Assembly (NCBI GenBank): GCA_021613535.1
Contig: CP075492.1
Span: forward strand, 248,001 to 312,000
DNA: 64,000 nt
From: Adineta vaga
Taxonomy: Eukaryota; Rotifera
Reading direction: 5' to 3'
Both the position numbers and the translations under genes were made by a program. Under the pieces are notes generated by a model. The model saw only the letters and a list, made by a program, of their open reading frames with translations, was not told the origin of the DNA and searched no databases. Below are positions 49,371-61,068 of the stretch, one piece after another. Positions within the stretch are counted from its first letter, which is position 1, and each line of letters opens with the position of its first letter.

Positions 49371-50831
49371 CTTCAAACATTATATGTGGTTGTCGACAAA
49401 ATATAACATCATCAATTTCGCTAGCTTCACTCGGTAAAATAAGACTAAGTCGTGATCGAGATATGAGACATGTATCCATTTCATTCATTGTTTCAGTAGA
49501 TGAAAACAATTGTTCAATACAGTATGAAAATCGTTCAGCTATACTTGCAATAGTTTTCTTATCAAATAAATCATGAGAACCAACTAAACTAAATGATAAT
49601 TTACCATTTTCAAATGTTGGATCATAAATGAATGTTAGCATAAAATCAAATTTAGCTGCTTCATTCGATTGCTCTAACATTACTGGCTCTAATTTTGTAT
49701 CATTCATCAGTAGGTAAGTGACACTTTCAGACAAAGTGATAAAATCGAACATTGTTTCCAAAAAGCTAAGATTAGATTGATTGAGATGAAAGACACTGAG
49801 AATATGTTGAAGTGGATAATGAGAATGTTCAAGAATTGATAAACACCTTTCTTTTACATAATGAACAAGTTCATCAAATGACCAATTTGCATTGAGGTGA
49901 ATACGATATGGTAATGTTGCTACAAACATTCCTATTACATTATGTAATTCAGCTCGATATCGATTAGCATTGAGACAAGAAATACATAGATCATCGTCAC
50001 GAGTTAATCTGGATAGAAATAGATGGAATATGGACAATCCAAGTTGAAAAAGTGTAACATGCTGTGATGATGCATAATTGACAATCGATGTGCTTATTTG
50101 ATCGTTAAGTGTGATATGAATTGTAGAAGCTAAGCCAGATCTCTCGTGATTGGATGAACGAGATCGATCATATGGTAACAATAATGGACGTTCAAAATTA
50201 TATGTTTCTAACTGTGAAAACCAAAATTCTTGTGATGGTTTCATGTCAATTTGACGTTCATGGATAGTGTAATCAATATATTGTAATGCTTCTTCGTCAT
50301 CTTTCTCTGACCATTCTGAAGCGTTATTATAAGCAAAACAGAAATCTTTGAAGAAAATTGGTCTACATGATCGATCATATGCTGCATGATGAAAACCAAT
50401 GACTAGAACATCAGAACTTTTTACTCGTTGATTATCATTATTTTTGTTAATTGAGTTCTGATGTTGAAGTATTTGACAATGAAAAACACGACCTATTGAT
50501 AAATCGAACAAATTAGGATCAATAGTTAGTTGAGTAATTATATTTTGAAGTTCATTGTTATCTTTGAACGTTCGATTTGCAACTATCGTGAATGTGTTAT
50601 TGGTATCTGTAATATATTGTTCTAAGATGCCATTATTGGTGTTAAATTTGATAGATGTATGTAGTATTTTATGTTTGTTCAAGATATATTGAAGAGTTTT
50701 CAATAAACGCGTGAATGACAATGATCCTTGAGTAATTCTTAGCACCATTAGTTCATTATAAATAGCAATATTTTTTGAAAAACGAACTTGTTCATCAAGA
50801 GAGATGCGTTCTTGGGCAAAAGAAGCAATAC
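49371..50831 (-). CDS. NRPS unit b, terminal condensation domain (type C3), one exon
   Basis: 1461 bp, full condensation domain: AQERIS, HHAAYDR active site (Arg in place of Gly), YIDYTIHE, RSGLAS, IGMFVATLPYR and YPLQHIL. Nearly identical to units c and f, combining features of both around the active site. Preceded by a 60-bp intron (50832-50891) from the T domain; ends in a phase-1 GTATGT donor. Confidence 0.87.
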
Positions 50832-50891
50832 CTGCAGATTAACAAAAGTATGTGTCGATTCATCCAATAATTTCCTAACAAATATATTTAC

Positions 50892-51887
50892 CTCGATTGA
50901 TATGCAATGAATGCCAAACTGTTGCTTGCATATCATTGTTTGTAACTGTTTGAAGTAGTTGTGAATGTTGAAATATAGTTGGCTGTTGAATAAATGAGCC
51001 TAACAAGAGTGTGTGAGTATCAAAATTGAACAATGATTGATAGCGATGATAAAGTTCAATGAATAAAAGAGAATGACCACCAATGGTAAAAAAGTTTGTA
51101 GTCCTGGAAATATGATGTCCTTTATAATCAAGAACTTGTCGCCAAACATTACATATACGAGACTCTAATTCATTGAGTGGTGCTTCGAAGTGATTATCTG
51201 TTGATACAGTTGCCGAAGAGAAGTTAGGTGAAGGTAAATGTTTTCGATCAATTTTTCCATTTGGATTGAGAGGTAATTTATCAAGAATAATGAAATGAGA
51301 TGGAATCATATGCGGTGGAAGATGTGATTGACAATATTCATGTAATTCTTTTTCACTAACGACTGAACTTTGAACATAAGCAACTAAATGATGTTGACCC
51401 CATTTCATGACAACACAAGTAGATATCGATGTAATACTAAGTAGGCATCGTTCAATTTCACCAAGTTCAATTCTTTGTCCATGTAGTTTGATTTGAAAAT
51501 CTTTTCTTCCTTGATATTGAACAAGATTATTCTGATCTATCTTGACAAGATCACCAGTTCGATAAAACAACATATCATCGATATAAATCACTGCTTTTGA
51601 TGTTAAATCATTGCGTCCAAGATAACCAGCAAAGACGCCTACTCCTCCAACAAGTAGCTCTCCTTCTTGGTTTATCAATACACTTTGCAAATATTCATCC
51701 AGAACTATATGGCTGTAGTTTGGAAGTGGTCGTCCTATCGGAAGATTTTCCATTTCTGTTGTAGCATTCAACAGATAACACGTACAATCAATAGTCGCCT
51801 CTGCTGGCCCATATAAATTCCAAATGTTACATTCTAATATTTCAATGTTTACAATCAAATTTATTAATTTGGGATTAAATGGTTCTC
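50892..51887 (-). CDS. NRPS unit b, A5-A10 and thiolation exon
   Basis: 996-bp exon with acceptor TTAACAG. GEPFNPK, A5 NLYGPAEAT, A6 GELLVGG with AGYLGR, A7 FYRTGD, A8 GRKDFQIK, A9 PPHMIP, A10 NGKIDR, then a type Y T domain with GGHSLLF. From near 51715 leftward it is the same as unit f; the A5 part before that resembles unit a. Spliced to the A4 exon at 56120 it restores S-S-G-E-P-F in phase 1. Combined manual pocket code D-I-Q-H-C-S-L-I-D-K. Confidence 0.85.
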
Positions 51888-52570
51888 CTGTTAAAATATA
51901 AAAGAAATATGTTTAAGATCTAAGTAAAAACATATAAATGCTGAGTAGATTATGGCTTCGTAAAATAGGTAAATACTCAGAAGAAAAATTAGATGCTCAG
52001 TGAAAATAATAGTTGTCGGTAACTAAAATTTGTTGCTAAGTTAAATAATTAACATCTAAGCAAAATATCTAATTACTCAGTTAAGAAATAAGAATGATAA
52101 GTTAAAAAAGAAACTTGATGGATAGAGAAAAGGTATTGCTGAGTAAAAGTGACTATGTCAAGATAAAGATTGTCAACCTTGATGTGGATCATATGTTTTC
52201 TTTTTCTTCCTGTGACAGTTACATATGATCTTCGCTATTTACCAAAAACTTCTTCTTTAATCGCTTTTGTATATATGCATATGTGTCAGGCAAAGTTAAA
52301 CTTTATATTTGAAAATAGTATTTGTGAGTTTTTACAATAAATTCAAATTCAAGAATTAAAGTCGTCATCGCGGTGCGTTGTTTAAATTTTAAATAATAGT
52401 AATTGCACTAACGTAAGTTTCAGGAAGGTGTAGCGTTCGTTAGTAGTTTTCAATACAAACTATACGAAGTTTCAGGAAGATGTAGAGTCCGCGAGTAGTT
52501 TGCAATAGAAAATCAAATAAAACTTGAGAATATTTAATCATAGTCAGAAGTTACAAATACACGATGGTCT

Positions 52571-53113
52571 GAAAGTCATGTTACTCGAAAAAAATTGAAT
52601 ATCTCCCTTACTGTTCGATCAAACGGACTAATTTCTTTTATAAAGTATAGAGACATGTTTACATTTCAAATCCATATGGATAACATTAGTGAGAACCTTT
52701 GTTATATATCAGTACTGACCTCAACAAGAAAATTTTTACTTATTAACAAATAGGAAAACAAAACAATATACTTAACATAGGTTCTCACTAATATGGTTGG
52801 TATGGATTTTAATTATCAACATGTCTCTGTGTTTGATGAAAATATTACGTCGTTAACTGGAGCTTAAGGAAGATATTCAATTTTCTCTTTTGATAAAGTG
52901 AATTTTATAACATCCTGTACATTTTTCTTTATTTGTGAAAAAGTAAAATTTTTCTGTTAAAGTCAACTGTAAAACTTAACAAAGGTTCTCACTTATTTTG
53001 TCCACATGGATGGCGAGTGTGAAGTTGTCTTCATATCAGTTAAAAAACCGAGTCTGTGTGGTCGAGCAGTAAGGGAAATATTTAATTTTTTTGGGTAACA
53101 GGACTTTTGGGTC
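52571..53113. mobile_element. Inverted-repeat MITE inside the MULE region
   Basis: Left end GTCATGTTACTCGAAAAAAA and right end reading TTTTTTTGGGTAACAGGAC are imperfect inverted repeats followed by matching ATCTCCCTTACTG / CAGTAAGGGA. Inside, further inverted copies of AGAGACATGT and TTAGTGAGAACC are present. No coding capacity; superfamily uncertain. Confidence 0.5.
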
Positions 53114-53713
53114 ACTTAATATTTGTTATGAGCGTGATGTCAACTGCCCGATCGGAAAGCAAAAAAAAGGGGATGTATCGTTTTCATAGGAAACGATCAT
53201 ATATATTCAATTTTGGTGTGAAAATATTATGTTCATAGCGCTAGTAACGATTGTTGCAAGCTTCTTTTGAGAAAAGTTGTAGCTAGTTAGAAAATTTTTT
53301 TCATATTAATCTACTCGAACAGCCCGTGTGGGTTCGATAGCGTATAGTTCTTACTCATGTAGTTTTTAGGTTTATCTGATGCAGAAATAGTTGCTGAACA
53401 GTCTACTCTATGCTCAAATTATTACCATCGCTACCTTAAAGTTTAGTATGCTGCCAAAACACTAATAGAGTCTGTGTATCTATTTTGTCAGTCTGTGTTG
53501 ATTTTCAACGAAACATCGTTTTAAATCGTATGATAGAACGGTATTCATTCACAGAAGAAAAGATGATTCAATTTTGCGCCTAATTAGAAACGAATTTTGA
53601 CTAAGTTTGATTTTACCTAAAACTCAATTCTGCCTGGGACATCTGTGTATGTATATATAGTAGTTGAAGTTTAGTTTAAACATACTACAATACCAAATTT
53701 TTTACAAACACAA

Positions 53714-55540
53714 CAGTATGAGGCTTCATCTGAATCCGACGATGCGATGGACCAGCAGAATGTCCGAGACGAGAGAATAGTTAAACGTAAATTTGCTTGA
53801 ATAAGACAAAAGTGCTTTTCTAATGGTACACACGCTCAATTAGAAATCAAACGAGAAGAACAATTGAGTCGATATTGTACTAACAGAGTTAAAGATAGAC
53901 TGAGAGTTTATTACCGGTACAATAAAGTTAAGTTTCACGGCCTGCAATGTAATGCCTCAATTTATCTCTTTCATACGCATAATCATGATGAGGTTATATT
54001 ATATAGTGTATATAATGGGCATAGTCATACTGATCTAAGTAGACGTTATTCTTCTCTGAAGAAATGAAACAGAATATCCAGGAACTGTTCGATATGAAAT
54101 TAAAGCCAAAAAAAATATATGAAGTAACGGGAAGGTGAGAAATAACAAGATAACCCGTAGTCAGTTAAACAATTATTTAACACAATTACGTAGACAAAAA
54201 TTTTGTCCTTCTATCTTAAATTTAGCAGAATTAGAATCTTGATGTCAAGAGAAACATATAATACCACAATCTGAAGATGAACCATTTGCAGTTTCTTTTC
54301 ATAGTCATTACGAAGATGATGAAGACGTCAATGATGGTAATAAGTTTAAATTTTTTCTCTCTTCAAAATGATTACTGCAATTTGCTTTAATATCAACCAA
54401 CTTATATGCTCACGCCATGTAGAAATTAAACTGGAACGGTTTTCCAGCGTTAACTGTTGGAACGAGTGATTGCGATCGTAAGTTCCATTCATTTGGCTTA
54501 ACTGTATGTACTGATGAAAAAGAACCAGACTTCTCCTTTATTTTTAAAAGTATTATCGACGGCGTAAAACGAACAACTGGATTAGCCTTTACAGTTGAAG
54601 TACTTAGAGCTGATGGTTCTGGTACTATACGCAACGCTTAGCAAATGCTTTTTTAAGAAGGATAAAATGGTCATGTGTTAGTCTCATATGCGGCGCAGCA
54701 CTGAAAAAAAATGAAGAGCTGGAAAATCGATTCGAAGAAAAGAAAAGAAATATTAGATGATATTGACACATAACAATTATGTGAATCAGAAACTGTGTTT
54801 CGTAATGCATCATCTTTATTTTTGAAGCAATGGAGAAAATCGAAAAAAGAGTTTACAGAATATTTTGAAAACGCATAGTTAACAGTTTTTGATTTATGTC
54901 ATGAATGATATAATGGTGCGTTCACACCAAACACTAACAATCAATTAGAAGCTATGAACAAAATCATCAAAGACGAATATACTTTTAGAGAACGACATAC
55001 ATTATCGAGATTTCTTACACGTGCAAGTGATATTGTCAATAAATGGTTTATGTCCTAGGAGCAAAATCGAACAGACATATTTGTGTTTTCTACAGAACTA
55101 ACAATCCCAGTTGCACAATGGACCGATGCATATCATTTTGAAAATCCTCCAAGTTTGTTTTACAACTACAATCACAAAGACAAAGGGTTTTACTGATTAT
55201 TATATACCAGCAGGTGATGCAGCCAATATCACAAAAAAATGATATCCAAAGATATAAGAACAAACCGTAGACTACATTTGTACAATTTAAGTATCGTCAG
55301 TTTGAAATTTGGAAATTAACTATACTAGACATTGTATCGAAATGGAAAAATGAGTTTTGTAATTGTCGAAATTTTTTGTAAGAATACATATGTAAAAACG
55401 TGTTTGGCATGTCAATTAGATTGAAACACTGTAAACCACCTTCAATAGCGAAGAATGTACTTATGGGTTAGAAAAGAAAGCGAGAACCACCACGATAAGC
55501 AATACAACCTTTGTTAATCGATTAACTGTTCAAACTAAAG
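53714..55540 (+). pseudogene. MULE transposase pseudogene (FLYWCH-like, MULE core, SWIM)
   Basis: Translation in plus frames gives an N-terminal zinc-finger-like domain with LQCNASIY and a NGHSH motif (about 53864-54067). A MULE catalytic-core-like region follows: GTSDCDRKFHSFGL followed by an acidic EKEPDFSF stretch (about 54450-54560). Later come NNQLEAMNK (about 54940) and a C-terminal SWIM-like zinc finger with NCRNF, EYICK and IRLKHCKPP (about 55350-55440). At least ten in-frame stops and some shifts interrupt it, so it cannot produce transposase. MULE transposases normally cut and paste the element. Confidence 0.75.
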
Positions 55541-56119
55541 TTTTTACTTAAACATATTTGTTTTTCTACTTAACAAAAGTTATATATATGTATATACTTA
55601 TCAATGCTAAATATTTTGTTTAGCAAACATAACTCCGTCTACTGACATGAGAATTTAAATAAACCACTTAGCAAAAAATCTTTTCTTACTTAGATCGATA
55701 TTAAACCAATTACTTAGAAAACATTGAATATATTACTAGAAATTATATTTTTTACTTTACCATCCTGATATATGTCAATATAGAATCGGATCGGATAAAA
55801 TGTAGGAATTGACAGATGCAACTGCACGGTTTGTGATACATCTGTAAATTTCTGATACACAAATGCAGATTGTCAGTATATGGTACTAACATTATACAAT
55901 CGTATTGTCGAAGTACCCGACCTCTTAATCCCTTATCGATTAACTTACAATAGTCTAAAGCGACAGAAGGGATATAGTAACAGTCGTCTATGAACTATAC
56001 CACTCCAGCTAAGTTAAGGATGGATCGTTTCAGTAAATTGAAAAGTGCTAACTCGCACACTTGTGCACTGAAACTATAGATTCCTATCAACTCAAATACT
56101 AATATTTTGATCAACTTAC

Positions 56120-58612
56120 CACTGCTACAAAGTGATCGAATATATCTTACAATATGATCCGCGTTACGTTCGCTGATGAAAGTGAAGAAATGAAAAAGCA
56201 AACTTGGAACAGTGTGCATATATGTTATTTGTTTGTTGGATAATACTTTCGATAGATAATCAAAATCAATAGTTCCTTGTGGATGAAGCATAACTAACGA
56301 AGCACCCTTTGATAAAATACCAAGTATCTCTTGAACATGAATATCGAATGAACATCGTGCCATTTGTATTGCAGTGTCATATTCGTTGAATGAATTTATG
56401 AAAGTCAAAGAATGCATACATTCATCGAAATTTCTATGACGAATTTGGGCCTATAAAGGAAAAGAGAAAGATTAATTCAACAACAAGAAACAGGCAATAA
56501 GCAATAACGAACCGCTTTCGGTACTCCAGTTGAGCCACTTGTAAAAATGATGTAAGCAATATTTTTTGGTGTTACTACAATGTTTGACAATTGATCACAG
56601 CCAATATTATTTTGATTGTCATTATTAGTTAATATTAAATCAACATTCACTACGATTGTTTCATTATGTATCATAGTCTTTGTTAACCAATGAGCAATAA
56701 CAAGATGACTTTGAGTCTGCTCGACAAGTGTATGCAGACGATATGAAGGGTCTCGAGGTGATAATGGACAATATACACCACCTACCATTTCTATTGCCAT
56801 TATACCAATTACCTAGAATGAACAACAATTTCTCCTAAATTCTAAGAGACACTCTTCTCATTCATCAACTTACCATTGATATACTTCTCTCCACACATTG
56901 ACAAATAATATCACCAACATTTACACGATATTCATTCAATAGAGTCAAAGACAATACTTGAACATAATACAACAGTTCACAATATGTCAACGACTGTTCA
57001 TCTAGTTCCACAGCTAACTTTTGTGAATAGATCATCGCTTTAGAAACAAACTCATGATGAATGCATTTGACAGATGGATATGATATTTGTGTATTATTCA
57101 TTGATTGTACAAGTAATTGTTCAGTTGGTAGTGTTAATGATAATTCATACAGTGGTTTCTTCGATTGACTATCAATAATAGATGCACATAGATCATACAA
57201 CAGTGAATGAAATTGTTGTGAAATCTTGTTCATAGTTTCCACGTGAAACAAATCCAATGATGCATCGATTGTACATGAAAGTTCATTAGGATCCAAAGTA
57301 TGATGAAAAGTGAGAATAAAATCAAATTTACTCATCACTTCATCTTCACTAATCTCAATCGAATATGGTGCTAAAATAAGTTCACTATCACCAAGATTTA
57401 CTTTGTCTTGATCGTCATTTGTCATCGATGTTATAAACTCGAATGATGTATCAAGAAATGCAGGACTTGATAGATGAGGATGTTGTGCAAGAATACGTTG
57501 AAGTGGAAAATATGAATATTTCATACTATTTGTCATCAAGACTCGCATTTGTTGAGTGAATTGATGAAACGAAGAATGAGGATCAAATTGACATCGAAGA
57601 GGAATAGCATTGACAAACATTCCAATTAGAGATCTAAGTTCATCTCGATAACGTCCATCTGTATTCATTCCAATGCATAGATCTTGTTCTCCATTGGTTA
57701 ATTTGAATAAGAAGATGAAATAAGTCATGAGTGACAAATATTCAAGTGACATGTTATTTGTCGATGCATATGTAAGAAAGTATTGTGAAAGATCTTGTCC
57801 AAAATCAAACGAAATAGATGTTCCACGACCAGTTCGATGTTCATTTGCAAGACGATATCGATCATATGGTAATGAAAGAGATTGATCAAGTTTACAGTCA
57901 TGGAGAGTATCAAGCCAAAACATTTCTGCACCAGTCATTGACATTCCTCGTTCGATAGCAGCATCTACATAGAAGAACAACGATGAATGACATATGAGAA
58001 AGAAAAAGTGCGATGTTGAAGATGTATACTTACAATCAAGATATCGAATATTCATTTCATCATCATTGTTGTTGTTATTGCTAAGTAATTCACCTGTTGT
58101 ATATACTTGATTAAGATCATGAAGAAAGATATGCATTGATGGAAAATCAAATGCTGCATGATGAAAATTGAAGATGATTATATCTTTATGATGAAGTAGA
58201 TGATCGGAAGAGATGTGTTTGTAATAGACAAGATGACATCGAAAGACAAGACCTTGAGTAAGATTGAAGAGTTGAGGATTTCGTTTTTCTTCATGTATGA
58301 TATTGTTGAGTTGTTGTTGTGTTTCATAAGTACTCTCAATAAATGTAAATAATGTCTTTTGATCTGTGGTAATGTCTATGATTCGTTGCATCAATATATT
58401 TTTATCTTTGTCGAAAATGAATGCTGTATGAAGTGCAAGATGTTTGCTGATAGTGAGATCGAGTGCATGTTGAAGTTGTTTGACTGATATAGTATTGTTT
58501 GTAGAAAGGTGATAAACGAAAGGCATGTTGTAGATTGCTACTTGTGGGTTTTGAGGATCGAATCTCAATTGTTCGTCGAGCCAAATGCGAGCTTGTGCAT
58601 ATGATGCTGGTG
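56120..58612 (-). CDS. NRPS unit b: C2 and first half of the adenylation domain (A1-A4)
   Basis: Exons 58612-58034, 57964-56874, 56812-56513 and 56450-56120. C2 has AQARIW, HHAAFDF, IGMFVNAIPLR and PLQRIL; A1 LTYCEL; A2 GGVYCPLSPRDP; A3 TSGSTGVPKA; A4 FDIHVQE and MHTVPS. The A2-A3 exon is the same as in units a and e. The A4 exon matches unit e until its last 20 codons (SERNADHIVRYIRSLCSS here), which contribute pocket residues. The donor leads to the MULE-bearing intron; reading through it gives only a spurious tail. Confidence 0.88.
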
Positions 58613-59508
58613 CTATAGCAATTGTATTCTATTCGTGTAGGGATAGAAACACCAATGATGTAGAGGTGCTGAGGACGCACTCTCCCGAGTGATAGTTTCA
58701 TGGGGTGTCTCTCTCTCTTTTACAAGTACGTTCAGTATTCATGCGAGTGGTAGCTAAGTACTCTCTTCAAAGATGAGCTATGGATAAAAAATAAAAATAT
58801 ATGAGTGGCCTAAATCACTCCACAGTTATATCAGAAGTGCCTGTAAAGTATTTTTAAATACTTGAAATATTTAATACGATTATCCTTTAGAACTGTAATT
58901 GAAGTACAGAGTGAATTCGACGTTAAGTAGCGATCCAGTAAGTTTCAGCTTTTATATAGGAAATACTTCACCATGTCTCTTTCGATATATATGTTTACAC
59001 TAATCCCTTCGTTTTCTTTAACAAAGAAAGTAAATGAACTACATATACTATAGGTAAAAGCAGAAGCAAACAAAATATATTCTCTATCAGAAACTAAAAC
59101 GAACTAAATTTTGTCTTTCGAACACTCACAAATGAATCAAACAAATGTCAACTATGTATCTTTCATAGCTGCGATGGCTAAGTGCTTATGTTGTTTAAGA
59201 TAAATTGAAACTATATTCTGTGCAAACGTCAGTGGCATCATTCATAGAATAAATTTCAAGAAATCGGGAACGAAATACTTCTCATAATTCTTACACTAGG
59301 GTATGGCCTACAATGTTAGTCACGATTTTAGAGAGGAGGAGTCCAAATGTCACTGTCTATAAGAGGAGAAAAGCTGCAGAGACCAGATTGATATGTAAAT
59401 CATAACAATTATAGTTGGCATCTACACAAGACACGTCTATGAAAGATTATTCGTAATATGGATCATCAACAACAATAAAATTTTAATCACAACAAGACAG
59501 AAACCTAC
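58613..59508 (-). other. 0.9-kb spacer between unit a C1 and unit b C2
   Basis: Near-identical to 28864-29761 (unit d to e), with small indels and scattered substitutions. Donor and acceptor phases match. No gene, RNA or transposon recognised in it. Confidence 0.7.
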
Positions 59509-61011
59509 CTTCACTTGTGATATTTGATTGTCGATCAAATATAACATCATCGATTTCCTTAGCTTCCTTCGGCAATATAAGATCAAGTTTCGATACAGCT
59601 GTCCCACACATGTTCACTTCATCCACTATTCCATTCGATACAAACAATTGTTCAATACAATACGAAAATCGTTCACCTATATCTGTAACAGTTCCATCAT
59701 CAAATAAATCATGAGAACATATCAAATACAATGATAATCTATTGTTTTGTAATGTTGGATTATAAACAAATGTTAACATGAAATCAAATTTAGCTATTTC
59801 ATCTGATTGTTCTAATGATACTTCTTCTAATTTTGTATCATTCATCGATAAGGAACTCTCACTTTCAGATAAAGTGATAAAATCGAACATTGTTTCCAAA
59901 AATGTAAGATTCGATTGGTTGGCATGAAAGTCATTAAGAATATGTTGAAGTGGATAATGAGAATGTTTAAGTATTGATAAACACATTTCTCTTACAGAAT
60001 GAACAACTTCATCAAATGACCAATCTCCATTGAGTTGAATACGATATGGTAATGTTGCTACAAACATTCCTATCATATTATACAATTCAGATCGATATCG
60101 ATTGGCATTTATACTACCAACACATAAATCAGTTTGATTGTGAGATAATTTAAATAGAAATACATAAAATATCGATAGTCCAAGTTGAAAAAATGTAAGA
60201 TGATGTGATGATGCATAGTTTAGAAATGATGTACATGTAACATCATTTAGTATTATTTGAGTTGTAGCACCTAAGCCAGATCGATGATGAATTGATGAAC
60301 GAGATCGATCATATGGTAATGATAATGAATGTTGAAGATCACATCCTTGAAGTTGAGAATACCAAAACTCACGAGATAAGGACATATCCATGACATGTTC
60401 ATGAACAGAATAATCAACATATTGAAATGAATTGTCATCTAGAGATAGCGAACTATGATCTTGATAAGCAAGAGAAAGATCACGAATAAAGATTGATGTT
60501 GATGCACCATCAAAGAAAGCATGATGAACAGTAAATAATATTAAATCATCTCTATTCAACATATCATCTTCTTCATTTGAACTGTGTGTGTGAGAACGAA
60601 GAATATGACAATTAATGACATGTCCTTTTGATAAATCAAATAAATCACATTTATTCAAGATTCTCTTCACAATTTCATTCATATCGCCATCTTCTCTGGA
60701 AACATTCACTATTGAAAAACCAAATGTTTCACTATTATTGCTTAAAGTATTCATATCTCGACAATCTTGTACAATAATACCATTTTGATCAAGATAAAGT
60801 GCTGTTCTCAGAATCTGATGTTTTCTAATGATACATTGATATGCATGATATAATCGTGAAATTGATATATGATGGTCATTTATCGATGATAGACGATATA
60901 TTAATGGAATAACATACATATTTGTATTGTTATCTGTCGAAGAAGAAGAAGAAGAAGAAAATCGAATATTTTCATCTAAGAAAATGCGTTCTTGAGCAAA
61001 GGATGCTTTCG
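59509..61011 (-). CDS. NRPS unit a, terminal condensation domain (type C1), one exon
   Basis: 1503 bp, two codons shorter than the other C1 exons because the Ser run has seven instead of nine codons. HHAFFDG active site, RSGLG, IGMFVATLPYR and YPLQHIL. In the variable tract it has KLEEVSLEQSDEIAKFD, the native C1 type. A 57-bp intron (61012-61068) joins it to the T domain; phase-1 donor at the end. Confidence 0.88.
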
Positions 61012-61068
61012 CTAAAGTGAGAAATAGAATGTGGTTATTAGAGTATTTTTGAGATTATATTTTGTTAC

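Larger units (their letters stand above)
51910..55750 (+). mobile_element. Degenerate MULE-type DNA transposon
   Basis: Boundaries are approximate. Both ends carry clusters of short CTAAGT / CTGAG / ACTTAG motifs in opposite orientation (about 51917-52145 on the left, about 55545-55745 on the right), with GATCTAAGTAA on the left mirrored by TTACTTAGATC on the right. The interior holds a broken transposase (separate entry) and an inserted inverted-repeat element at 52571-53113. I could not identify the 8-9 bp duplication expected for MULEs. Confidence 0.6.
51888..56119 (-). other. 4.2-kb A4-A5 intron of unit b containing a MULE
   Basis: GTAAGT donor at 56119 and TTAACAG acceptor at 51888. Most of it is a MULE-like element on the opposite strand. 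The remaining 55760-56119 is homologous to intron sequence of unit e next to its exons. A two-copy 52-bp tandem duplication lies at about 52418-52513 (AAGTTTCAGGAAG at each start). Confidence 0.75.

Noticed and set aside
1021-61011. C1 and C3 as epimerization domains between T and C2
   Set aside because: Position would fit, but motifs are of the condensation type (AQER, IGMFVATLPYR, YPLQHIL) and epimerase signatures are not seen.
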